Source: an uncultured Duncaniella sp. (GTDB lineage Bacteria; Bacteroidota; Bacteroidia; Bacteroidales; Muribaculaceae). From it: 22,859 nucleotides of DNA. Of this stretch, positions 1 to 7,073 are shown in pieces. The stretch is from NCBI GenBank assembly GCA_910588795.1, contig CAJURI010000023.1, positions 1 to 22,859 on the forward strand, in the 5' to 3' direction. The notes beneath the pieces are model-generated. The model was given only the letters and a program-made list of their open reading frames with translations, made no database searches and was not told the DNA's origin. The position numbers and the translations under genes are program-made. Numbering within the stretch: the stretch's first letter is position 1; each line of letters opens with the position of its first letter.

Positions 1-328
1 TCATAAATCTACCCTTAATCGTGTATTGGATGATAGTTGCGGATTTTAGGATTTATACTCTATTTGCAATAGACAAGCAGCATACAGGCAGACTTGACGG
101 CAAATCAAGAATACAATAAGTAATACATATATCCCTAAACAATAGCTATTTAACTATCAAAATTACCCCCCCCGACATTAACTTTATTTAACTATTGTTA
201 AACCACAAAAAAAGCATGCTTCGATCCGGTGCGGCCCACAAAATTTGGCCGCGGGTGATATTTATTGTAAATTTGCAACCATTAAACAAACGTACAATAA
301 TGTACGGTCTCTAAAAAGACAACTGATT
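1..328. other. AT-rich intergenic region at the window start
   Basis: No gene is supported here. The stretch is AT-rich. It holds a run of eight C at 166-173 and, near its right end, the promoter of the first gene. A minus-strand gene could begin with the ATG read at 4-2 and leave the window, but one codon is not evidence of a gene. On the minus strand, 158-165 reads TAATTTTG, which fits the -7 consensus TANNTTTG, but no partner -33 box lies at the right distance. A short inverted repeat, GCGGCC at 231-236 and GGCCGC at 247-252, overlaps the -33 box of the plus-strand promoter and could be an operator. Confidence 0.5.
244..275 (+). promoter_or_regulatory. Bacteroidetes-type promoter for the FtsB-like gene
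   Basis: TTTG at 244-247 and TAAATTTG at 268-275 are separated by 20 bases, matching the Bacteroidetes sigma-ABfr consensus. Transcription would start near 282, leaving a leader of about 47 bases before the ATG at 329. The promoter lies inside the longer open frame that could start at 245, which argues for the later start. Confidence 0.75.
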
Positions 329-619
329 ATGGATAATCTTAAGGGCTGGTGCCGCCGCTATCTGTCGTTCACACTGCTTGCCGCGCTGGTGGTGCTTGCG
401 GCGGTGCTGTTCTTCAACGAGAATTCGCTCGTCCATACCATAGACCAGGAGCAGAGGATCAGTGAGCTGGAGGCCCAGATAGAGGACGCGACCGACACGC
501 TGGAGCATTACCGCAGCCTCAACAATTCGCTCCGGCACGACCGCGAGACCATGGAGCGCATAGTGAGGGAGCAGCATCACATGCAGCACCCTGACGAGGA
601 TGTGTACATATTCCGCTAA
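329..619 (+). CDS. FtsB/DivIC-like septum formation initiator protein
   Basis: A 96-residue bitopic membrane protein. A short basic N-terminus is followed by one membrane span at about residues 12-29 and then a heptad-like coiled coil at about 35-75 (RISELEAQIEDATDTLEHY). The C-terminus has the family-like pattern ERIVREQHHM followed by EDVYIF. FtsB/DivIC proteins pair with FtsL and FtsQ in the divisome on the periplasmic face; that role is family knowledge. The frame is open from 245, but the ATG at 329 is chosen because the promoter covers 244-275 and because residue 1 then directly precedes the basic and membrane segment. The next gene follows after 25 bases, so co-transcription is likely. 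Confidence 0.85.
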   Translation: MDNLKGWCRRYLSFTLLAALVVLAAVLFFNENSLVHTIDQEQRISELEAQIEDATDTLEHYRSLNNSLRHDRETMERIVREQHHMQHPDEDVYIFR

Positions 620-644
620 CACTTATGTCAATCAGCACAACAAT

Positions 645-1040
645 ATGTCAGCCATGACCGATAATTCAAAGGGGAAGTGGGCCGGAGCACTCATCATAGC
701 CGGCCTTATAACAGTACTGGCGGCGGCAGGGCTGCCTATGGCGCACGTCGCACGTGACACCACGGGGTATGTGTATGCCGCGGGTGCGGCCGCTCTGCTT
801 GCGGGGAGGCTACTGTCGCCCACTCCGGCGGGGGCGTCGGTGAGGCTCAGGAGGCTGCTGCGCATGGAGGTGTGGACCGCGCTGATATTTGTGGCCGGTG
901 CCGTGTTTCTGTTTCTGCCTCAGGCGGGCGGCAACGACTGGATAGCGTTCACCCTTGCGGGCGGGCTGCTGACCGTTTACACCTCCATAATGAAGGGGAG
1001 CAGGAGCGTGACGGGGGAGCAAAAAGGTAAAAAAAGGTGA
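645..1040 (+). CDS. Unrecognised four-span membrane protein
   Basis: A 131-residue hydrophobic protein that I do not recognise as a named family. Four membrane spans are visible at about residues 12-30, 42-58, 74-92 and 98-115, with a basic stretch (RLRRLLR) at about 67-73 and a lysine-rich end (KGKKR). No catalytic motif is seen. The start is the ATG at 645, with a second in-frame ATG at 654 as alternative. An in-frame ATG at 600 lies inside the previous gene and would add 15 polar residues, so I reject it. The gene sits between the FtsB-like gene and coaX and probably shares the first promoter. From its context it may act at the cell envelope, but that is inference. Confidence 0.75.
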   Translation: MSAMTDNSKGKWAGALIIAGLITVLAAAGLPMAHVARDTTGYVYAAGAAALLAGRLLSPTPAGASVRLRRLLRMEVWTALIFVAGAVFLFLPQAGGNDWIAFTLAGGLLTVYTSIMKGSRSVTGEQKGKKR

Positions 1041-1042
1041 AA

Positions 1043-1076
1043 TTTGCTGAATATTCACAAGTTATTACTACTTTTG
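1043..1076 (+). promoter_or_regulatory. Probable internal promoter for coaX
   Basis: TTTG at 1043-1046 and a perfect TACTTTTG at 1069-1076 are separated by 22 bases, slightly longer than usual. Transcription would begin near 1083, about 48 bases before the GTG start of coaX at 1131. The promoter lies just after the stop codon of the preceding membrane-protein gene. It also shows that the frame upstream of 1131 is probably untranslated leader. Confidence 0.6.
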
Positions 1077-1130
1077 CAAGTCATAAGCGGGCCGGAGTGT
1101 TCACCGTCCGCTCATAATAACGCTTGTATC

Positions 1131-1871
1131 GTGGCCTATTATCTCACCATTGACCAAGGCAACTCGGAGGCAAAAATAGCACTTTGGGACGATTCGGAGC
1201 TTGAGGATTTCCGCATGGAGCCGGCTCTGAACCCTCAGAGGGTCAGCGACTTTGTCGGCGGCAGGTCGCTCGCCGGGGGCATATACTGCTCTGTGGCGAG
1301 GGAGGATGTCGACGTGATAAGGCGCATGTGTCACCTGTGCCCGCGTGCCGTGAGGCTCACGCCTGACACTCCGGTGCCGATACGTGTGGACTACCGCACC
1401 CCGACGACCCTCGGGGCCGACCGCGTGGCCGCCGCGGTGGGAGCGTGGGGCGACTTCGGCGGGAGGCCTATCCTTGTGGTGGACGCCGGGACAGCCGTGA
1501 CATATGACTATGTTGACGCCGAGGGGGTGTATCACGGGGGCAATATCGCTCCGGGGATCACTCTGGAGCTGAGGGCACTGCACGAGTTTACAGCGAGGCT
1601 TCCGCTCGTGCCTTTTCCGGAGGACATGCCGACGCTGTGCCGTGAGCTTTTCGGGCGCGACACGCGCGAGGCCATAGCCCTTGGCGCGGTCAACTCGGTG
1701 GTGGCATCGATATATTATTACCGCAGCAAGCTTCCGCATGACACGGTGGTGGTGCTGGGCGGCGGCTGCGGACATCATCTCGCTTCAGTCTGCGACTTTG
1801 AGACCCGGGTGGACGAGCATCTGGTGAGCAAAGGGCTAAACCGTATATTGCTTTACAATGAAACTCTTTAG
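1131..1871 (+). CDS. coaX: Type III pantothenate kinase
   Basis: This enzyme phosphorylates pantothenate with ATP, the first step of coenzyme A synthesis, in the cytoplasm. The 246-residue length is usual for CoaX. Motifs of the ASKHA-type fold are in order: the phosphate-binding DQGNSEAK at residues 8-15, TTLGADR at 92-98 with the expected catalytic Asp97, and VVDAGTA at 116-122, followed by GGNIAPG. The frame is open from 1044, but I choose the GTG at 1131. It gives the family-like N-terminus MAYYLTIDQGNS, and a TACTTTTG promoter box lies at 1069-1076 inside the longer frame. The gene overlaps the start of the outer-membrane protein gene by 14 bases, suggesting translational coupling. CoaX does not use the same fold as the E. 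coli enzyme CoaA. Confidence 0.93.
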   Translation: MAYYLTIDQGNSEAKIALWDDSELEDFRMEPALNPQRVSDFVGGRSLAGGIYCSVAREDVDVIRRMCHLCPRAVRLTPDTPVPIRVDYRTPTTLGADRVAAAVGAWGDFGGRPILVVDAGTAVTYDYVDAEGVYHGGNIAPGITLELRALHEFTARLPLVPFPEDMPTLCRELFGRDTREAIALGAVNSVVASIYYYRSKLPHDTVVVLGGGCGHHLASVCDFETRVDEHLVSKGLNRILLYNETL

Positions 1872-3111
1872 AACTACAATCACACTGCTATGCGCCGCCG
1901 GCGCGCTTATATGCCTGACGCCCGGCGCAACGGCGCAGGAGACAAGCCCGTATTCAAAGTTCGGCTACGGGTCGCTCGGCGACAATGCCACTTCGATCCA
2001 GCGACAGATGGGGGGCACGGGCTATGCCATGCATTCGGGACGCCAGATCAATGCCATGAACCCGGCCTCGTATGCGTCGGTGGACTCGCTGACGTTCCTC
2101 TTTGACGTCGGCGTCGACGTGACCCGCTATATGCGCAAGGATGCGAGCGGGAGCCAGACCGACTGGGGGGGCGGCATCGACTATATCACCATGCTTTTCC
2201 ATGTGAGCAAGACCATAGGTGTGAGCGCGGGCCTTGTGCCGTTCACGTCGGTGGGCTATGCCTTCGGGTCGGATATCGAGAACGGCTATTCGTCACACCA
2301 GGGCTCGGGAGGGATCAACCAGCTGTATCTCGGCGCGGGCATCACTCCGCTGAAGGGGCTCAGGGTGGGCTTCAATATCAGCTATCTTTTCGGCAACATA
2401 TGCAACGACGTGTTCGCTACTTCGTCGAGCGGCGTCGGGGCTGTGTTCGAGCAGATGATGGAGGTGAAGGACTATCACCTGAGATTCGGCGCGCAGTACA
2501 CCTACAACATATCGCACAAGCATTCAGTGACCGCGGGCGTGAGCTTCGAGCCGGGGAAGAGTCTCCTGGGCAACACTTATGTGGTGAAGTATCTTCAGAA
2601 CAGCACGGAAGCGCCTGACACCATAGCTCCGGGGGTGGTGAGCCTCAAGGACAAGTTCTCGCTGCCGTCGTCGTGGGGCATAGGTGTGGCCTATGACTTC
2701 AACAACCGCCTGCACGCCGAGATCGACTTCACCTATCAGCCATGGAAGAATGCCAAGTACGCGCAGATAGAGAACTTCTCGGCCACCCGCATGGATGACC
2801 GCTGGAAGATAGCCGTGGGCGCGAGCTATCAGCCCGACCCCCGAGGGAGCTATCTCAAGCGCATGAGCTACCGCGCGGGCGCGTTCTACAACCGCGATTA
2901 TATAATGGTGGGGGACAACCATGTGAGGGACTACGGCGTGTCGTGCGGCTTCGGATTCCCGGCACATTCGTCAAAGACCATCATCAACGTGGGCTTCGAG
3001 TACAAACAGCGTCAGGCCACGCCCAATCCTCTGCTTAAGGAGAAGTATTTCAACCTCACTCTGGGTGTCAACTTCAACGGCACCTGGTTCTACAAAAACA
3101 AGCTCAGATAA
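1858..3111 (+). CDS. Outer-membrane beta-barrel protein, FadL/PorV-like, Bacteroidales-specific
   Basis: A 417-residue exported protein. Residues 1-26 form a signal peptide (basic start, hydrophobic core, ATAQ at its end). The mature start, SPYSKFGYGSLGDNATSIQR, followed by MGGTG and INAMNPASYAS, resembles the N-terminal hatch of FadL/PorV-type barrels in Bacteroidetes. The rest is rich in alternating aromatic and polar strands and ends in a barrel-like strand (NLTLGVNFNGTWFYKNKLR). The substrate is unknown. It overlaps coaX by 14 bases upstream and its stop overlaps the start of lptC, so all three are probably made from one transcript. The placement in FadL/PorV is by pattern only; it could be another barrel family. 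Confidence 0.75.
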   Translation: MKLFRTTITLLCAAGALICLTPGATAQETSPYSKFGYGSLGDNATSIQRQMGGTGYAMHSGRQINAMNPASYASVDSLTFLFDVGVDVTRYMRKDASGSQTDWGGGIDYITMLFHVSKTIGVSAGLVPFTSVGYAFGSDIENGYSSHQGSGGINQLYLGAGITPLKGLRVGFNISYLFGNICNDVFATSSSGVGAVFEQMMEVKDYHLRFGAQYTYNISHKHSVTAGVSFEPGKSLLGNTYVVKYLQNSTEAPDTIAPGVVSLKDKFSLPSSWGIGVAYDFNNRLHAEIDFTYQPWKNAKYAQIENFSATRMDDRWKIAVGASYQPDPRGSYLKRMSYRAGAFYNRDYIMVGDNHVRDYGVSCGFGFPAHSSKTIINVGFEYKQRQATPNPLLKEKYFNLTLGVNFNGTWFYKNKLR

Positions 3112-3791
3112 TGCCGCGGGGTGGAGGAGACATGCGCCTGCTGCCCCTGATAGCCGCGGGCGCGGCTGCACTGCTGACCGGGAGCGTGGCGACTTCGTGT
3201 AAGGAGGACGCCAGGATAGACACGGCCACGGTGAGCGCAGGTGACGTGCCCACCATGATGACGCGCGATGTGGAGACCCTGATATCGGACTCGGGCGTGA
3301 CGCGCTACCGCATAAACACGCCGGTGTGGTATATGTATGACGAGGTGCAGGAGCCTTACTGGAAGTTTCCGGAGGGGCTTAAGCTGGTGAAGTTTGACAA
3401 CTTTTTCCGCACCGAGGCCACCGTGGACGCCGACTCGGCGACATATTTCAAGAACAAGCAGGTGTGGCGTCTGGACGGCAACGTGAACATAAGCAACGTG
3501 ATGAACGAGAAGTTTCTCACGCAGCAGCTTTACTGGGACCAGAGAGGGCATAAGCTTTACTCGGACTCGTTTATCCACATAGAACGCACCGACAGGGTGC
3601 TGGAGGGTTACGGGTTCGAGTCGAACGAGCAGATGACCCGCTACACGATCAAGAGGGTGTCGGGCATCTTCCCGGCATCGGAATTCAAGAGCAAAGGCCC
3701 GCGCGCGGACGCCGACAGCATAGGTGACGGCGAGAGCGCGGACGCTGAAATGGACCCCGCCGCCGGTTCTGACGCCAACAACACACACTGA
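3111..3791 (+). CDS. lptC: LPS export ABC transporter periplasmic protein LptC
   Basis: LptC is the membrane-anchored periplasmic part of the Lpt bridge that carries lipopolysaccharide from the inner to the outer membrane. The 226-residue protein has an N-terminal hydrophobic segment ending in ATSC, consistent with a lipoprotein signal (Cys30 of this start). A beta-rich domain follows with stretches typical of Bacteroidetes LptC: YRINTPVWYMYDE, YWKFPEGL, a repeat region around DADSATYF and VWRLDGNV, and GYGFESNEQMTRY. The ATG at 3111 overlaps the previous stop (TAATG). A second in-frame ATG at 3132 gives a cleaner signal peptide and is a real alternative. The C-terminal 30 residues are acidic and low in complexity. 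Confidence 0.87.
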   Translation: MPRGGGDMRLLPLIAAGAAALLTGSVATSCKEDARIDTATVSAGDVPTMMTRDVETLISDSGVTRYRINTPVWYMYDEVQEPYWKFPEGLKLVKFDNFFRTEATVDADSATYFKNKQVWRLDGNVNISNVMNEKFLTQQLYWDQRGHKLYSDSFIHIERTDRVLEGYGFESNEQMTRYTIKRVSGIFPASEFKSKGPRADADSIGDGESADAEMDPAAGSDANNTH

Positions 3792-3814
3792 CAGCTCACA
3801 TCATCATCACTTTC

Positions 3815-5107
3815 ATGGATCTGACATTCTGGATATTACTCACACTCATATCGCTTGTACTCTCGGGATTCTTCTCGGGGGTTGAGATAGCGTTCATCAC
3901 TTCCGACCGTGTGCGCGTGGGTCTCGACTCAAGCCGCGGCGGCCTGATAAACCGCATAATAGCACGATATTACGCTCATCAGGAGTTTTTCATATCCACC
4001 ATACTTGTGGGCAACAATATAGTGCTTGTGATCTACGGTATGGGTGCCGCCGCCCTTCTTGAGCCGTGGATAGAGGCGCATGTGTCGACCAACCAGGCCG
4101 TGATACTCCTCCTGCAGACCCTCATATCCACTCTGGTGATACTCTTCACGGGGGAGTTCATACCCAAGTCGGTGTTCCGCATCAATCCCAACACCTCGCT
4201 GAAGCTGTCGGCTCTGCCTGTGTACTTCTTTTACATACTGCTTTATCCCATAGCCGCATTCACATCGTGGCTGTCGAAGGTGCTGATGCACCTTGCCGGG
4301 CTGAAGGCCGAGGACACGCGCCTTGGAGTGCTGTCGATAGATGACATAAACGACTATCTTGAGAACAAGATCGACGATCTTGACAATCCGGCCGAGGCAC
4401 AGGTGGAGAACGAGGTGAAGATATTCCACAACGCGCTCGACTTCTCGTCGACCCAGCTCCGCGACTGCATGGCCCCGCGCAACGAGCTCGTGGCCGTGAA
4501 CATCGACGAGACCACACGCGAGGAGCTGTCGGAGCTGTTCACCACCTCGGGACGCAGCAAGATACTCGTGTATCGCGACGACATAGACAATGTGGTGGGC
4601 TATGTGCATGTGTCGGAGCTCTTCGATCCGGCCACGGACTGGAAGAAGCAGATCAAGGAGGTGCTCTATGCTCCGGAGACCCTGCTCGCCAACACCATGA
4701 TGCGGCGTCTGCTCAGCGAGAAACGCTCGATGGCAGTGGTGGTGGACGAGTTCGGAGGGACAGCCGGGCTTGTGACGCTCGAGGACCTTGTGGAGGAGAT
4801 ATTCGGCGACATTCAGGACGAACATGACAAGAACGGGATCACCGCCACGGAGATCGCGCCGGGTGTATATGAGTTCTCGGGGCGTATAGAGGTGAGGACT
4901 CTCAGGGACGAGTTTAGGCTCGACATACCTGAAGACGATGAGTATCAGACCCTTGCCGGATATATCATACATGAGACGGGAACCCTCCCCGCCAAAGGTG
5001 AGCGAGTGGAGATAGACGGGATCACCTTTATAATAAAGGAGCGATCAGCCACAAGGCTCGACATGGTGAGGGTGGAAACAGCCTCCACAGAAGAGAAGAC
5101 AAAATAG
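3815..5107 (+). CDS. CNNM/CorC-type membrane protein with CBS pair (GldE-like hemolysin family)
   Basis: A 430-residue integral membrane protein. Residues 1-185 form a DUF21/CNNM transmembrane domain (ending LSGFFSGVEIAF and similar spans, with the NxIVLV and GEFIPKS motifs). Two CBS domains follow at about 210-335, with the strong signature VVVDEFGGTAGLVTLEDLVE at 308-327, and then a CorC_HlyC C-terminal domain at about 345-425. Family members are linked to magnesium or other cation transport. In Bacteroidetes the related GldE belongs to the gliding and secretion gene set, but this domain order alone does not separate GldE from other CorC proteins. The gene starts 23 bases after lptC, so it probably ends the envelope operon. 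A region of 278 bases without a gene follows. Confidence 0.9.
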   Translation: MDLTFWILLTLISLVLSGFFSGVEIAFITSDRVRVGLDSSRGGLINRIIARYYAHQEFFISTILVGNNIVLVIYGMGAAALLEPWIEAHVSTNQAVILLLQTLISTLVILFTGEFIPKSVFRINPNTSLKLSALPVYFFYILLYPIAAFTSWLSKVLMHLAGLKAEDTRLGVLSIDDINDYLENKIDDLDNPAEAQVENEVKIFHNALDFSSTQLRDCMAPRNELVAVNIDETTREELSELFTTSGRSKILVYRDDIDNVVGYVHVSELFDPATDWKKQIKEVLYAPETLLANTMMRRLLSEKRSMAVVVDEFGGTAGLVTLEDLVEEIFGDIQDEHDKNGITATEIAPGVYEFSGRIEVRTLRDEFRLDIPEDDEYQTLAGYIIHETGTLPAKGERVEIDGITFIIKERSATRLDMVRVETASTEEKTK

Positions 5108-5196
5108 AGCGGACCTCAGTAAACATATCTTAACAAAAGAGGGTTATATCAGCGGGAGATTTAAGTATTTTTGATGCATCACACATAAAATTCACA

Positions 5197-5212
5197 ATAT
5201 TTTGCAAAATAT
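5197..5212. promoter_or_regulatory. Perfect 16-base palindrome upstream of the inositol synthase promoter
   Basis: ATATTTTGCAAAATAT is its own reverse complement. It lies about 24 bases before the likely -33 box and is a candidate site for a dimeric regulator. A smaller palindrome, GATGCATC, lies at 5173-5180. No regulator can be named from the sequence. Confidence 0.4.
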
Positions 5213-5235
5213 GGAGAATTTTTAAGTAATATTTA

Positions 5236-5266
5236 TTTCACATTTCAAAAAAATGGACTACTTTTG
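5236..5266 (+). promoter_or_regulatory. Promoter of the myo-inositol-1-phosphate synthase gene
   Basis: TTTC at 5236-5239 and a perfect TACTTTTG at 5259-5266 are separated by 19 bases, the Bacteroidetes promoter pattern with one mismatch in the -33 box. Transcription would start near 5273, leaving a leader of about 113 bases. TACTTTT at 5259-5265 and AAAAGTA at 5283-5289 form an inverted repeat spanning the -7 box and the start site. Confidence 0.7.
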
Positions 5267-5385
5267 GCACGCTCAAAGGGTGAAAAGTACAATTACTCTC
5301 CTCCGAGCCATCGGTATCAGCACACTCACGGGCACATAAAGGAAAAAGTAAACATCAATTAAACCACTACAGAAAAACTTAAATC

Positions 5386-6729
5386 ATGAGTAACTCTACT
5401 GTAAAACCCGCCAACGGAAAGCTTGGTGTACTCGTAGTAGGACTCGGCGCGGTCTCATCAACATTCATGACCGGCGTCCTGATGGCCCGCAAAGGGCTTG
5501 CAAAGCCCGTAGGCTCAATGACCCAGTACGACAAGATCCGCGTGGGCCGGGGAGCTGACAAGAAATATCTGAAATACAGCGAGATCGTGCCTATGGCAGA
5601 CCTGAACGACATCGTGTTCGGCGCATGGGACGTATATCCCGCCAACGCATATCAGAGCGCAGTCTATGCCGAGGTCCTTCAGGAGAAGGACATCACCCCC
5701 GTCAAGGACGAGCTCGAGCAGATCGTTCCGATGAAGGCCGCTTTCGACCACAACTACGCAAAGCGTCTCAACGGTGACAACGTGATGCAGAACAAGAGCC
5801 GCTGGGAGATGGTAGAGCATCTCCGCGAGGATATCCGCAACTTCAAGAAAGAGAAGGGCGTTGACCGCGTTGTAGTTCTCTGGGCAGCATCGACCGAGGT
5901 TTATGTTCCGGTAGACATGCAGTATCACGGCTCACTTGCAGCCCTCGAGGCAGCAATGAAGGCTGACGACAAGGAGCATGTAGCACCCTCTATGTGCTAT
6001 GCATACGCAGCCCTCTCAGAGGGAGCACCTTTCATCATGGGCGCACCCAACACCACAGTTGACATCCCCGCAATGTGGGAACTCAGCGAGAAGACCCAGA
6101 TGCCTATCGCCGGCAAGGACTTCAAAACAGGCCAGACCCTCGTGAAGAGCGGTTTCGCACCTATCATCGGCACCCGCTGCCTCGGTCTGAACGGCTGGTT
6201 CTCAACCAACATCCTCGGCAACCGCGACGGCCTCGTGCTTGACGAGCCCGCCAACTTCCGCACCAAGGAGGTCAGCAAGCTCTCTACCCTCGAGTCAATC
6301 CTCGTTGCAGAGGAGCAGCCCGACCTGTACGGCGCAAACTGCGGCGGCGCAGAGGAAGGCGGACATCAGGGCTACTACCACAAGGTACGCATCAACTACT
6401 ATCCCCCGCGCAACGACAGCAAAGAGGGATGGGACAACATCGATATCTTCGGCTGGATGGGCTATCCCATGCAGATCAAGATCAACTTCCTGTGCCGCGA
6501 CTCTATCCTCGCAGCACCTCTCTGCCTTGACCTCGTGCTCCTGAGCGATCTCGCAGCACGCGCAGGCCGCTACGGCATACAGCGTTTCCTCAGTTTCTTC
6601 CTCAAGAGCCCGATGCATGACTACACCAAGAACGAGGTGCCCGTCAACCACCTCTTCAAGCAGTACACCATGCTCAAGAACGCCATCCGCGAGATGGGCG
6701 GCTACGAGGCTGACGAGGAGATCGACTAA
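5386..6729 (+). CDS. Myo-inositol-1-phosphate synthase (inositol-3-phosphate synthase)
   Basis: This NAD-dependent enzyme converts glucose 6-phosphate to myo-inositol 1-phosphate, the committed step of inositol synthesis. The 447-residue protein begins with a Rossmann loop (VLVVGLGAVSST, residues 15-26). It has the family motifs NTTVDIP at 222-228, GKDFKTGQT at 243-251, LGNRDG at 277-282 and FRTKEVSK at 291-298, which carry the lysines expected in the active site. In gut Bacteroides the matching enzyme feeds phosphatidylinositol and inositol phosphoceramide. No other gene of that pathway lies in this window. The gene stands alone between its own promoter and a strong terminator. Ile is encoded almost only by ATC (about twenty-odd ATC, one ATA near 6574), unlike neighbours that use ATA freely, which suggests high expression. 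Confidence 0.93.
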   Translation: MSNSTVKPANGKLGVLVVGLGAVSSTFMTGVLMARKGLAKPVGSMTQYDKIRVGRGADKKYLKYSEIVPMADLNDIVFGAWDVYPANAYQSAVYAEVLQEKDITPVKDELEQIVPMKAAFDHNYAKRLNGDNVMQNKSRWEMVEHLREDIRNFKKEKGVDRVVVLWAASTEVYVPVDMQYHGSLAALEAAMKADDKEHVAPSMCYAYAALSEGAPFIMGAPNTTVDIPAMWELSEKTQMPIAGKDFKTGQTLVKSGFAPIIGTRCLGLNGWFSTNILGNRDGLVLDEPANFRTKEVSKLSTLESILVAEEQPDLYGANCGGAEEGGHQGYYHKVRINYYPPRNDSKEGWDNIDIFGWMGYPMQIKINFLCRDSILAAPLCLDLVLLSDLAARAGRYGIQRFLSFFLKSPMHDYTKNEVPVNHLFKQYTMLKNAIREMGGYEADEEID

Positions 6730-6780
6730 ATCCCCCCAAGGCATAATAACGCCGTAAACAAAAGTAAAAACAATAGTTAG

Positions 6781-6810
6781 CAAGAGGCTGTGTTTTGACA
6801 CAGCCTCTTG
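6781..6810 (+). terminator. Rho-independent terminator after the inositol synthase
   Basis: A perfect 13-base-pair stem (CAAGAGGCTGTGT with its complement at 6798-6810) encloses a TTTG loop and is followed by TTTTGGT. It lies 51 bases after the stop codon. The stem is strong enough to stop transcription; because the gene on the other side converges, it may work in both directions. Confidence 0.8.
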
Positions 6811-6848
6811 TTTTGGTCTAAGAAGAGAGGGAGGCAAAACTACCTCCT

Positions 6849-6888
6849 GAAGAAATTGAGGGTGTGTCAAAACACCCTCAATTTCTTC
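6849..6888. terminator. Long perfect hairpin, possible terminator for the pectate lyase
   Basis: A perfect 17-base-pair stem (6849-6865 with 6872-6888) encloses a six-base loop, GTCAAA. No T run follows it directly on either strand; on the minus strand TTTTG comes about 10 bases later. It lies 185 bases past the stop of the minus-strand pectate lyase. Its tip contains the 13-mer TGTGTCAAAACAC, which also occurs, inverted, in the neighbouring hairpin at 6781-6810, so it may instead be a repeat-family member. Confidence 0.5.
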
Positions 6889-7007
6889 ATATACGGACGT
6901 TATGACACATCCTATTTAAGGCGTAAGATATTTTAAGCGGGTTAAAATTCAAATGAAAACAGGCCCGCTATGGCATAACATTTGTAATACAACACCCTCT
7001 GAGGGAT

Positions 7008-7050
7008 ACACTGTTGGATATTATGTATACACACTGTTTGGATATTATGT
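7008..7050. repeat. Imperfect tandem direct repeat, two copies
   Basis: ACACTGTTGGATATTATGT at 7008-7026 recurs at 7031-7050 with one extra T. The period is 23-24 bases. It sits just past the stop codon of the minus-strand pectate lyase. No function is evident. Confidence 0.7.
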
Positions 7051-7073
7051 GTGATGAGGCTCATTTTGTCCTG

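Larger units (their letters stand above)
6730..7073. other. Intergenic region between convergent genes
   Basis: This 344-base stretch separates the inositol synthase (plus) from the pectate lyase (minus). It contains two strong hairpins (6781-6810 and 6849-6888), three copies of a TGTGTCA-centred motif in mixed orientation, and an imperfect direct repeat of 19-20 bases at 7008-7026 and 7031-7050. No gene is supported; an open frame from 7014 runs antisense into the pectate lyase. Confidence 0.7.

Noticed and set aside
3090..3788. 232-codon minus-strand open frame opposite lptC
   Set aside because: Antisense to a well-supported gene, with low-complexity Arg/Val/His composition and no domain.
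3929..4972. 347-codon minus-strand open frame opposite the CorC gene
   Set aside because: It mirrors a clear plus-strand gene, is rich in His, Arg and Leu as antisense frames of GC-rich genes are, and has no recognisable domain.
6849..6888. Hairpin as an attachment site or riboswitch
   Set aside because: A simple perfect stem with small loop, no integrase nearby and no gene directly downstream; a terminator or repeat fits better.
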